DNA of 64,000 nt. It comes from JBLEFH01 sp047345645. GTDB taxonomy: Bacteria > Pseudomonadota > Alphaproteobacteria > Rhodobacterales > Rhodobacteraceae. The DNA lies in the NCBI GenBank assembly GCA_047345645.1, contig JBLEFH010000004.1; one strand, written 5' to 3'. Below the pieces are notes generated by a model. The model had not been told where the DNA came from, ran no database searches, and saw only the letters and a program-made list of their open reading frames with translations. Shown here one piece after another: positions 16,819 to 24,384 of the stretch (the first letter of the stretch is position 1; each line of letters begins with the position of its first letter). The position numbers and the translations under genes are program-made.

Positions 16819-17435
16819 GTCGGCCTCCGGTCGCGGGCGACGGCCCGCAGCGTGATATTGAGACGCCCGCCCTTGGGCAGCAGCGTGGATGAGCGGAATT
16901 TTATGCGGTCGATCCCGTGATAGGCAAGGCGCGCGGCGCCGCCCATGATCACAATATCGCCGGATTGCAACCAGATAGAGCGCGTCGGATCGCTGCGCTC
17001 CAGCCCGCCCATCCGAAACATCGCCTCATCCCCGAGCGAGATCGAGAGGACCGGCCAGTCCACGTCGCCTTCGGTATCATCGACATGCAGCCCCATTTTC
17101 GCACCCTCGCCGTAGAAGTTGACTAGACAGGATTCCGGCAGACGGTCCGCGCTCACAAGGTCGCGCCAGACGGCAAGGATCGGCTCCGGGATCTCCGGCC
17201 GGTCGGTCCCGGCAGGATGCTGCGGCGCGTAGCGATAGCCCTTGCGGTCCGATGTCCAGCCAAGCGCCCCTGCGGATGTCATCTTGACTGACATTTTGCG
17301 TCCGCCCGGTGTCTCCTGATGCACCATCGGCGCGGCGCGCACCACATCGCGCAGGCTCGCCGCCAGCGCCTGTTGCGCCGCCAGATCCAGCCAACCCTTG
17401 TAGATATCGAAACCTTGAACGCGGAGCGGTTGCAT
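16815..17435 (-). CDS. alkB: AlkB family 2-oxoglutarate/Fe(II) dioxygenase (DNA/RNA dealkylation)
   Basis: The 206 aa protein has the Fe(II) facial triad His117-x-Asp119 (KMGLHVDDTE) and His173 (ARLAYHGIDRI), with the 2-oxoglutarate-binding arginine in RLNITLR near residues 191-197. KMTSAGALGWTSDRKGY and PQHPAG match the nucleotide-recognition lid of E. coli AlkB. It removes 1-methyladenine and 3-methylcytosine by oxidation. Length is normal. The gene for the small lipoprotein overlaps its stop. There is no Ada box or Ada gene nearby. Confidence 0.93.
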   Translation of the reverse strand: MQPLRVQGFDIYKGWLDLAAQQALAASLRDVVRAAPMVHQETPGGRKMSVKMTSAGALGWTSDRKGYRYAPQHPAGTDRPEIPEPILAVWRDLVSADRLPESCLVNFYGEGAKMGLHVDDTEGDVDWPVLSISLGDEAMFRMGGLERSDPTRSIWLQSGDIVIMGGAARLAYHGIDRIKFRSSTLLPKGGRLNITLRAVARDRRPT

Positions 17436-17480
17436 TGGGCTAGCCTAGCGCCGCCCGAGACCGGGCGAAAGGCCGGCCCC

Positions 17481-18131
17481 TTAGCGAAGAACCCGGAGCA
17501 GCACCATGCCGTCCCACCCCTTCACGCCCACAGTTTGCAGCGCGGTGGCCATGACGCGATCATCCGCCTTGATCATCTCCATCGCCGTGCGCAGCCCGCG
17601 GACCTTCTCGCATGTACTGCTCGCGTCCGCGATGCCGCCTTCGCGCACCACATTGTCGAACACGATCAGCGTTCCGCGACGGGCCAGTTTCATGACTCGC
17701 TCATAATAAACCGGCGTCGCCGCCTTATCCGCATCGACAAAGATCAGATCAAAAGGCGCAACCTCATCCGCGATCATCGCATCAAGGCTGTCTTGGGCTG
17801 GCCCTTCGAGCAGCGTGATCCGATCTTCCAGACCAGCCCGCGCGAAATTGGTCTTGGCGACCCCAATGGCGCGCGCATCGATTTCCAGCGTCGTGACATG
17901 CGCGTCCGCCCGCGCCATCTGGACCGCTGAATAGCCGCCCAGTGTGCCGATTTCGAGGACCCGCTCAGCACCCGCCGCCAGCAGCGCCAGAAACCGCGCC
18001 TGAAGCGGCGACACCTCAAACGGGTCCAGCGCTGGATCCCGGCTCGCCGTCAGAATCGCGTCACCCAATGGGTCCGCTGGCAGGAGCATATTTTCAAAAT
18101 AGCGGTCTACATTTTCGGGTTCATGTGACAT
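17481..18131 (-). CDS. SAM-dependent O-methyltransferase (caffeoyl-CoA OMT-like, class I)
   Basis: Read from ATG 18131 the protein is 216 aa. It has the SAM-binding block RVLEIGTLGGYSAVQMA (motif I), TLEIDARAIGVAKTNF, and the metal-site region FDLIFVDADKAATPVYYER with LIVFDNVVREG, as in the bacterial family-3 O-methyltransferases. Substrate is unknown. An upstream in-frame ATG at 18161 has no ribosome site, whereas GAGGGAA precedes 18131. It lies 45 bases upstream of alkB in the same direction. Confidence 0.88.
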   Translation of the reverse strand: MSHEPENVDRYFENMLLPADPLGDAILTASRDPALDPFEVSPLQARFLALLAAGAERVLEIGTLGGYSAVQMARADAHVTTLEIDARAIGVAKTNFARAGLEDRITLLEGPAQDSLDAMIADEVAPFDLIFVDADKAATPVYYERVMKLARRGTLIVFDNVVREGGIADASSTCEKVRGLRTAMEMIKADDRVMATALQTVGVKGWDGMVLLRVLR

Positions 18132-18219
18132 TTCGCTCGTTCCCTCGCGTTGGTTAACCATTGAGCAACCATAAGCGTCGTTATTACCTCTGTTCGGTGA
18201 AGGAGCAAATTTCGAGCGG

Positions 18220-19239
18220 ATGACGCAGATCGTCTTTCATATCGGCTATCACAAGACGGCCACTACGTGGATGCAAAACCGGCTGTTCTGGCCGCGCAAT
18301 GGGTTTGCGCAGATCGCGGGCCATCAAGAGGTGCATGACCACATCATCGCGCCGCATGGGCTGGATTTCAACGCAGACAAGATGCGACGCCGAGTCGCAA
18401 AGGCGGAGGTAACGCCCGGTCTGGTGCCGGTCATCTCTTCGGAGCTTTTGACGGGCAATCCGCACTACGGCAGTCATCAGAGTGATATTTATGCCAAGCG
18501 TATCAAGGAGATAGCGCCGGATGCGAAGATCCTGATTTCGATCCGCTCGCAACTGCGGCTGCTTCCGTCGCTCTATATGCAATATGTGGCGCGAGGCGGG
18601 CGGCTGACTTGGCGCGACTATTTTGCTGGCGAGAAGATCGTGGGGTATCTCGGCTTCGATCCGCGCGCCTTTCAATATGACCGGCTGATCGCCCATTATG
18701 AGGCCCTGTTTGGCGCAAAAAATGTGATTGTCGTCACGCAGGAAAGCCTCCGCGAGGATCTGAATGGGACGGTGCGCCGGATGGCGGTGCAGCTTGGCTC
18801 GCAAAAATTTGGGATACTTTCGGACGAGGATCGCGAGCCGCATCCCTCGGTTCTGCCCGAATATGCCGCGCCGCTTCTGCGGCGGATCAATCATTTTCAG
18901 CATGGGCCGCTCAATCCTGCGCCGGTGTTTGAGCCGACCGGGCGGCGACCTGATCTTTATCGCGCGGCGGGTTGGCTCATGCGCCGCACGTGGATGCGAG
19001 GGCTTGTCTCCAATGAAAAGCCAGTGACTCACTATGTGGCGGAGACCTTTGGCGATTTTTACAATGAGAGCAATTTCCGGCTTATGGCGCGGCGGCCGGA
19101 GCTGGATCTAACCGACTATCCGCGCGGTCTATCGGCGGCGACGGCCCGCGATGAGCGGCGCCACCGTCAGAACGAGAACCACCCGCACGAGGTGGTGCGT
19201 GACAACGTAGGCCATGTCTGCGCCGGCAATAATCGCTAG
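18220..19239 (+). CDS. Sulfotransferase-family protein
   Basis: The 339 aa protein starts with a PAPS-binding P-loop (FHIGYHKTATTWMQNRLF, residues 6-23), the classical H-x-G-x-H/P-K-T-x-T-T pattern, and continues with KILISIRSQLRLLPSLYMQY (3'-phosphate motif, ~residues 103-122). It would transfer sulfate from PAPS. The last ~37 residues, from about GLSAATARDE onward, are polar and overlap the convergent AbrB-family gene by 111 bases, so they may be a read-through extension rather than a conserved part. Divergent from the O-methyltransferase gene. Confidence 0.78.
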   Translation: MTQIVFHIGYHKTATTWMQNRLFWPRNGFAQIAGHQEVHDHIIAPHGLDFNADKMRRRVAKAEVTPGLVPVISSELLTGNPHYGSHQSDIYAKRIKEIAPDAKILISIRSQLRLLPSLYMQYVARGGRLTWRDYFAGEKIVGYLGFDPRAFQYDRLIAHYEALFGAKNVIVVTQESLREDLNGTVRRMAVQLGSQKFGILSDEDREPHPSVLPEYAAPLLRRINHFQHGPLNPAPVFEPTGRRPDLYRAAGWLMRRTWMRGLVSNEKPVTHYVAETFGDFYNESNFRLMARRPELDLTDYPRGLSAATARDERRHRQNENHPHEVVRDNVGHVCAGNNR

Positions 19240-20154
19240 GACAACCATCTCGCCTTGTCCGCCGGGGGCGAAGGCGAGAAAGGCTTCGACCGGTGCGGCG
19301 AGACCGGCCATCACGACGATTTCGGCGAATCCTGCGGAGATGACCGTCAGGATGAGGCAGAACCCGAGAGCGGCGAGGACAACTGTGCGGATTTCCTGAA
19401 GCGTCACACCGAGATATTTCACGCCGATGCCGATGCCGATGAAAAACTGCGCCATGAGGATCGCTTCGGCGGGCGGGCGGGCGTGGAGCACACCTGTCAG
19501 GCTTGCGACCATGGCAAAGATCATCGGGCCGAGGATCGGCGCACCGAAGAGATTGACCTTGGCCGCCGCCCACCAGCCTAGCGCTGCGCAGATCAGCATG
19601 ATCAGGATTTGATCCACACCAACGGCTGTGAGCGCTTCCCCCGGTGCGCCGGTCAGCGACTGGCCCCAGATATGGGTGAGAAGGAAGGGCATGACGGACA
19701 CGATGGCGAGCAGGCGCGTGGCGTGGACGAGGGACAGCGCGCGGATATTGCCACCCGCTTCCTCGCCAAACAGCACCATGTCCTGAAAACCGCCGGGCAT
19801 CGACGAATAGAACGCGGTCGGGCGGTCAAAGCCGCAGAGTTTGGTGAAATAGGGCACGCCGATCAGGCCGATCACGAAGAGCATCGCGGGGATCATGGCG
19901 ACCGACGCGGCCATGCTCGGCAAGCGGCCAATCACATCCGGGGTGATGGAGGCGCCGATGGCGACACCGAGGATCGCGCGCATGGCAACCGGGGCATGAG
20001 GGGGCGCTTTGAGCGGGAGACGGAGCAGAGAGCCCGCAAGCCCCGCAAAAATCGGCCCCAAGAGCCACGGCAGCGGCAAATTCGCCAGCCGGAAAAGCAC
20101 CACCCCCGCCAATGCGAGACCCACGGTCAGCAAAACAGCGGGGGTGGCTTTCAT
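19129..20154 (-). CDS. AbrB-family (Gneg_AbrB_dup) integral membrane protein
   Basis: The 341 aa protein has two repeated hydrophobic halves with about ten membrane segments, including FRLANLPLPWLLGPIFAGL and ALGWWAAAKVNLFGAPILGP, the family's LPWLLGP/GAPILGP repeat. E. coli AbrB was named as a regulator of aidB, but the sequence looks like a transporter. Its ATG directly follows the tctA stop (TAAATG), so it is the last gene of the tct operon, which supports a transport role. It ends in RRRR and its 3' end overlaps the sulfotransferase frame. Confidence 0.85.
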   Translation of the reverse strand: MKATPAVLLTVGLALAGVVLFRLANLPLPWLLGPIFAGLAGSLLRLPLKAPPHAPVAMRAILGVAIGASITPDVIGRLPSMAASVAMIPAMLFVIGLIGVPYFTKLCGFDRPTAFYSSMPGGFQDMVLFGEEAGGNIRALSLVHATRLLAIVSVMPFLLTHIWGQSLTGAPGEALTAVGVDQILIMLICAALGWWAAAKVNLFGAPILGPMIFAMVASLTGVLHARPPAEAILMAQFFIGIGIGVKYLGVTLQEIRTVVLAALGFCLILTVISAGFAEIVVMAGLAAPVEAFLAFAPGGQGEMVVLAIIAGADMAYVVTHHLVRVVLVLTVAPLIAGRRRR

Positions 20155-21705
20155 TTAGTCGACCAGATCGTCGGTCACATCGTCATTGTGGGCGCGGGCA
20201 CGCATCCGGGCCTTGAGCGCCTTGCCAAAGATGATCGGCAGCACGAAACCGACAATCGAGATCAGCCAGAGGCCAATCGCCAGCGGCGAGCCGAAGAGGA
20301 CCGTCCAGTCGCCATCCGAAATGGTCATGGCACGGCGCAGGTTCGCTTCCATGAGATTGCCGAGCAGTGTTCCTAGGATCACCGGCACCAGCGGCACATC
20401 GAGTTTACGCAGCACCCAGCCGAGGATCCCGAAAATAATCATCATGTTGAGATCGAAGCTGGAGCCGGAGATGCCGTAGATCCCGACAAAGCTGACCATC
20501 GCCACAATCGGCATGAGATATTTCGGCGGCACCATCAGGACGCGGACGAAGAGGCCCACCATCGGGATGTTCATCGCCAGAAGCATGATGTTCCCGATGA
20601 AAAGCGCCGCGATCAGGCCCCAGACCACATCCGGGTTTTCCTGGAAGAGGAGCGGCCCGGGCGTGATGTTGAGCGCGAGCAGCATGGCGAGCAGAACCGC
20701 CGTGGTGCCCGAGCCCGGAACGCCAAGCGCCAGCATCGGCACCAGCGCGCCGCCTGCGGCCGCGTTGTTGCCAGCTTCGGGCGCCGCAACGCCGCGCGGA
20801 TCGCCCGTGCCGAAGGTGCCGTTCTTGTCGCTCACCCGCTTTTCCATCGAATAGGCGAGGAAGGAGCCAAGCGACGCGCCCGCACCCGGCAACACCCCGG
20901 CGATGAAGCCGAGAATGGTCGAGCGGGTCATGGCAGGGGTGCATTCCTTCAGCGTCTTGCTGGTGGGAACGATCCGGCCGATCTCCATCTTGCTGTCCTT
21001 GCCCTCTCCGGAGCCATCGCCCCGATGCTCAAGGAAGATAAAGACTTCGGAGACCGCGAAGAGGCCCACAATGGCGACGAGGAAGTCGATGCCATCGTAA
21101 AGGTGAACATTGCCGAAGGAGAAACGCGGCACGCCGGTTTGCCCGTCGACGCCAACCATGGCGATGCCGAGGCCAAGCATGGCCGCGAAGGCCGCTTTCG
21201 CCTGATTGGTCGAGGCAATGCCGCCAAGGGTCGCGAAGGCCAGCACGAACAGGGCGAAATATTCCGCCGGGCCGAAGAGAAGTGCGACCTTCACAAGCTG
21301 CGGCGCGAGGAACACAAGGCCCCAAGTGGCAAAGAACGCGCCGACGAAAGACGCGATACCGGACAGCGCGAGCGCTTCGCCGCCGCGTCCCTGCATCGCC
21401 ATCGGATAGCCGTCGAGCGTGGTCATCAGCGCCGGTTCATCGCCGGGGATGTTCAAGAGGATCGAGCTGATCCGCCCGCCATACATGGCCCCGTAATAGA
21501 CCGAAGTGAGCAGGATCAGCGCCGCCGTCGGGTCGAGCCCGAGCGAGAACGCCAGCGGAATGAGGATCGCGACGCCGTTTGACGGGCCGAGGCCGGGCAG
21601 CGCGCCCATCACGGTCCCGAGGAAACAGCCCATAAAGGCCAGCGCGATGTTCTGGAAGGTCAGCGCGACGGCGAAACCTTGGCCAAGAGCAGATAATGCG
21701 TCCAT
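20155..21705 (-). CDS. tctA: Tripartite tricarboxylate transporter, large permease TctA
   Basis: The 516 aa protein has about a dozen membrane helices and the conserved TctA blocks MGALPGLGPSNGVAILIPLA (~residues 32-51), YGAMYGGRISSILLNIPGD (~71-89) and GFIAGVLPGAGASLGSFLAY. It is the ion-coupled membrane subunit of a TTT secondary transporter that works with TctB and the periplasmic receptor TctC. Order tctC-tctB-tctA is standard. Substrate is probably a carboxylate, not identifiable here. Confidence 0.95.
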   Translation of the reverse strand: MDALSALGQGFAVALTFQNIALAFMGCFLGTVMGALPGLGPSNGVAILIPLAFSLGLDPTAALILLTSVYYGAMYGGRISSILLNIPGDEPALMTTLDGYPMAMQGRGGEALALSGIASFVGAFFATWGLVFLAPQLVKVALLFGPAEYFALFVLAFATLGGIASTNQAKAAFAAMLGLGIAMVGVDGQTGVPRFSFGNVHLYDGIDFLVAIVGLFAVSEVFIFLEHRGDGSGEGKDSKMEIGRIVPTSKTLKECTPAMTRSTILGFIAGVLPGAGASLGSFLAYSMEKRVSDKNGTFGTGDPRGVAAPEAGNNAAAGGALVPMLALGVPGSGTTAVLLAMLLALNITPGPLLFQENPDVVWGLIAALFIGNIMLLAMNIPMVGLFVRVLMVPPKYLMPIVAMVSFVGIYGISGSSFDLNMMIIFGILGWVLRKLDVPLVPVILGTLLGNLMEANLRRAMTISDGDWTVLFGSPLAIGLWLISIVGFVLPIIFGKALKARMRARAHNDDVTDDLVD

Positions 21706-21715
21706 CGGTCCCTCC

Positions 21716-22147
21716 TCAGAAGCCGAGCGGACCCTCAGCCAGCGACAGGCCGAGGATCAGGTGGAAAATGACATAGATGCCGACCGCAATGGAGACACCG
21801 GCGATGACGGAATTGAGGGGCGGCGCGCCGAGACGCCAGGACAGGAAGGCCGACGCGATAGCCGTCGCGAAGACAAAGCCGATCTCCGGAAGCAGCATCG
21901 AATAGGCGAACATCACTGCCGCCGCGATGGCGATCTCGATCAGGCGGCCAACAGCGGGCCACTCGGGCAGCGGGTCCGGCTTGAGCAAGATCACGAGGCT
22001 GGAAATCCCCAGGATCGCCCCGATGATGATCGGGAAGGTTTTCGGCCCCACGGGGTCCTGAATGAAGCTCTCCTGAATGAGTGTCGCTTGCCAGATGTAA
22101 AAGGCGGCGAGCAAAATGCCCACAACACCAAGGGCTCTGTCTCCCAT
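21716..22147 (-). CDS. tctB: Tripartite tricarboxylate transporter, small permease TctB
   Basis: The 143 aa protein has four membrane helices (ALGVVGILLAAFYIW, FPIIIGAILGISSLVILL, IAIAAAVMFAYSML, VIAGVSIAVGIYVIFHLIL) and the short GPKTFP loop common in TctB. It is poorly conserved in sequence but fits by topology, length and place between tctC and tctA. GGAGGG precedes the ATG. A terminator-like hairpin separates it from tctC. Confidence 0.9.
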   Translation of the reverse strand: MGDRALGVVGILLAAFYIWQATLIQESFIQDPVGPKTFPIIIGAILGISSLVILLKPDPLPEWPAVGRLIEIAIAAAVMFAYSMLLPEIGFVFATAIASAFLSWRLGAPPLNSVIAGVSIAVGIYVIFHLILGLSLAEGPLGF

Positions 22148-22182
22148 AATATCCCTCCCGAGGCGCGGCTGTGGCCCCGCAG

Positions 22183-22208
22183 TAAAAGGGCCGCGATGTT
22201 TCGCGGCC
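22183..22208 (-). terminator. Terminator-like hairpin between tctC and tctB
   Basis: On the minus strand GGGCCGCG, loop AAACAT, CGCGGCCC form a perfect 8-bp stem followed by TTTT. It lies just after the tctC stop and before tctB. It may end part of the transcripts, or stabilise the tctC mRNA, so that the binding protein is made in excess over the permeases. Confidence 0.6.
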
Positions 22209-22216
22209 CGGTCTTC

Positions 22217-23206
22217 TTATTGAATCAACCCGATGTCGCGGGAGATGTTTTCAATTTCTTCAATCGACTCCGCGACATATTCTTGGAACGCGTCGCCGGA
22301 AAGATCGAGCGGCGCGAGGCCGTTCTGATCCATGATGGCTTTCCACTCGTCGGACGCATAGACATCCGCGACCTGCTGCACCCAGAACTCATAAGCGTCA
22401 TCGCTCATGCCGCCCGGTGCGTAGAAGCCGCGCCAGTTGGCACCCACAGCGTCGATGCCCTGCTCGACAGCGGTCGGAAACTCAGCGAAATCGCCTTCCA
22501 GACGCTCCGGCGCGAGAACCGCGATCACCTTGATATCGCCCGAGTCGACGAAACCTTTCGCTTCCGACGCATCGCCAGTGAAGGCTTGCACGGAGCCTGC
22601 GAGAAGCTGAGTCACCGCCTCACCGCCGCCATCGAAGGCCACATATTTGATGGTGCGCACATCTTCGATACCCGACGCATTGGCCGTGATGAGCACCTTG
22701 AGGTGATCCCAACCACCCACAGCCGAACCGCCCGCAATCGCCGTGCCGCCCGGATTTTCCTTAATGGAATCCATCAGCTCGGGCAGGGTCTCAATCTCGC
22801 TGTCTTTCGCCACAGCGATGATGCCGTAATCCGCACCGATGGAGCCGAGCCAACGCACCTGATCCATCGTGTTGCCCGGAAACGCACCCTGCGCCAGACG
22901 GGTCGCCGTCGAGGTCGAGGCCGCGACGATCAGGTCATTGTCGTCATTGCGCTTGTTAACCACTTCGGCATAGGCCACGCCACCGCCGCCACCGGCGAGG
23001 TTCGTCACCTGCATCGTGCCGGGGATCATGTCGAGATCCTGCATGGTTTTGCCCACCTGACGGCAGGTAAAGTCCCAACCCCCACCGGGGTTTGCCGGGG
23101 CGATACATTCTGTTTGCTCAGGCTCATAAGCCATTGACGGCGCAGCAAATGCCGCCAGCGTCATACTGAGCGCCAAGCCGCCACGCAAAGTCGTGAAAAT
23201 CGTCAT
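22217..23206 (-). CDS. tctC: Tripartite tricarboxylate transporter substrate-binding protein TctC
   Basis: The 329 aa protein has a Sec signal peptide (residues 1-26, ending PSMA). The mature part shows the family blocks IAPANPGGGWDFTCRQVGK, PGTMQVTNLAGGGGGVAYAE and GGSAVGGWDHLKVLI of Bug/TctC periplasmic receptors. It binds a carboxylate in the periplasm for TctAB. GGAGGA precedes the ATG. Located 102 bases after the glpR stop in the same direction, so it may have its own promoter. Confidence 0.95.
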   Translation of the reverse strand: MTIFTTLRGGLALSMTLAAFAAPSMAYEPEQTECIAPANPGGGWDFTCRQVGKTMQDLDMIPGTMQVTNLAGGGGGVAYAEVVNKRNDDNDLIVAASTSTATRLAQGAFPGNTMDQVRWLGSIGADYGIIAVAKDSEIETLPELMDSIKENPGGTAIAGGSAVGGWDHLKVLITANASGIEDVRTIKYVAFDGGGEAVTQLLAGSVQAFTGDASEAKGFVDSGDIKVIAVLAPERLEGDFAEFPTAVEQGIDAVGANWRGFYAPGGMSDDAYEFWVQQVADVYASDEWKAIMDQNGLAPLDLSGDAFQEYVAESIEEIENISRDIGLIQ

Positions 23207-23308
23207 TTTGTCCTCCCAAATTTGCCCTTTCGGACTTGGCGGACTCTACGCCTCCACGATATTAGCCATCAAGTTCATTTTGACATATTTGTGAAATTTA
23301 TGGCGCTG

Positions 23309-24100
23309 TCAGGACACGAATCTTTCGCGCATTGCCCCGGATGGCGCAACGATCACCTCGGTCTCCCACTCCACGCAGGCGCGGGTGAGCGTGGGCGAGA
23401 GTGGCCTGTCTGTAAAGAACATATCCAGTGCCGCCAGTCCGACAATGCGCGCGGGCGCGCTGCGCTGGAATTTCGAGTGATCGGCGACAAGGAAGGTCTT
23501 GCGCGCCTGATCGATAATGGCGCGGCTAACTTCGACCTCGGAGATGTCAAAGTCCATTAGATCGCCCTCCTCATCAAGGGCCGAGCAACCGATCACCGCA
23601 TAGTCGAACTTGAACTGCTTGAGCGTCGCTGTGGCGAGCGAGCCGGTCAGCCCCCCATCGGACCGCCGCAGCTTGCCGCCCGTCACGATCACTTCGCAGG
23701 TTTCATTGGCCGCAAGGATGGTCGCAACATTCATATTATTGGTGACGACGAGCAGATTTTTATGACCCAGAAGCTCCGCCGCAACCGCTTCTGTGCTGGT
23801 GCCGATATTGAGGAAAATCGACGCGTTATCAGGGATGTGGCGGGCACAGGCGCGGGCTATATCGGTTTTCGCGGCGGCGTTGAGCGTGCGCCGTTCCTCG
23901 TAGCCGATATTCGCCGTGCCTGACGGCAGGACCGCGCCGCCATGCACCCGCTCCAGTCGCCCCGCATCGGCCAATTCCGTCAAATCGCGACGGATCGTTT
24001 GGAGTGTGACGCCGAAATGATCGGCCAAGCCTTCCACCGAAACACGCCCGTCACGGCGGGCGATGTCCAGGATCTCGGAATGTCGAAAAGTCGATGACAT
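23309..24100 (-). CDS. glpR: DeoR-family transcriptional regulator GlpR
   Basis: The 263 aa protein has an N-terminal winged helix (residues 1-57, VEGLADHFGVTLQTIRRDLT with RLERVHGGAVLP) and a C-terminal DeoR sugar-phosphate sensor domain (FLNIGTSTEAVAAEL, VIVTGGKLRRSDGGLTG, SEVEVSRAIIDQARKTFLVAD). It is divergent from glpD, which marks it as GlpR, the repressor relieved by glycerol-3-phosphate. It would repress glpD and the ABC operon behind it. Confidence 0.9.
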   Translation of the reverse strand: MSSTFRHSEILDIARRDGRVSVEGLADHFGVTLQTIRRDLTELADAGRLERVHGGAVLPSGTANIGYEERRTLNAAAKTDIARACARHIPDNASIFLNIGTSTEAVAAELLGHKNLLVVTNNMNVATILAANETCEVIVTGGKLRRSDGGLTGSLATATLKQFKFDYAVIGCSALDEEGDLMDFDISEVEVSRAIIDQARKTFLVADHSKFQRSAPARIVGLAALDMFFTDRPLSPTLTRACVEWETEVIVAPSGAMRERFVS

Positions 24101-24299
24101 GGCGTTTCCTTTTCACCGCAGTATGAAAAAACCGAACAGGAAATCAACGGAAAATGCGCGTTTTTACGCGGTTTAGGGTATTTTCATGGAAAAGGGTCCG
24201 TTTCTTTACCTTACGAAAAGCCTGAAATAACTACATTATATGGCAGTGCGACATAAAACACCTGCGAAACCATAACTGTCGTAAGGATCTTTTTCTCAA

Positions 24300-24337
24300 A
24301 GCGAAAAAAATCGAACATTTCCCTTTTCTTTTGGAAA
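24300..24337. promoter_or_regulatory. Candidate GlpR operator upstream of glpD
   Basis: CGAA repeats one helical turn apart (24302 and 24312), which on the other strand read TTCG-N6-TTCG, are followed by an inverted repeat TTTCC (24318-24322) and GGAAA (24333-24337). TTCG tandem repeats are typical of DeoR-type operators. The site is 48-85 bases upstream of the glpD start. The rest of the 284-base gap is AT-rich and probably holds both divergent promoters. Confidence 0.4.
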
Positions 24338-24384
24338 GGCTTCCGATAGCGTCGCCTCAATAACGGATTTGGGAGGATGGCCGG

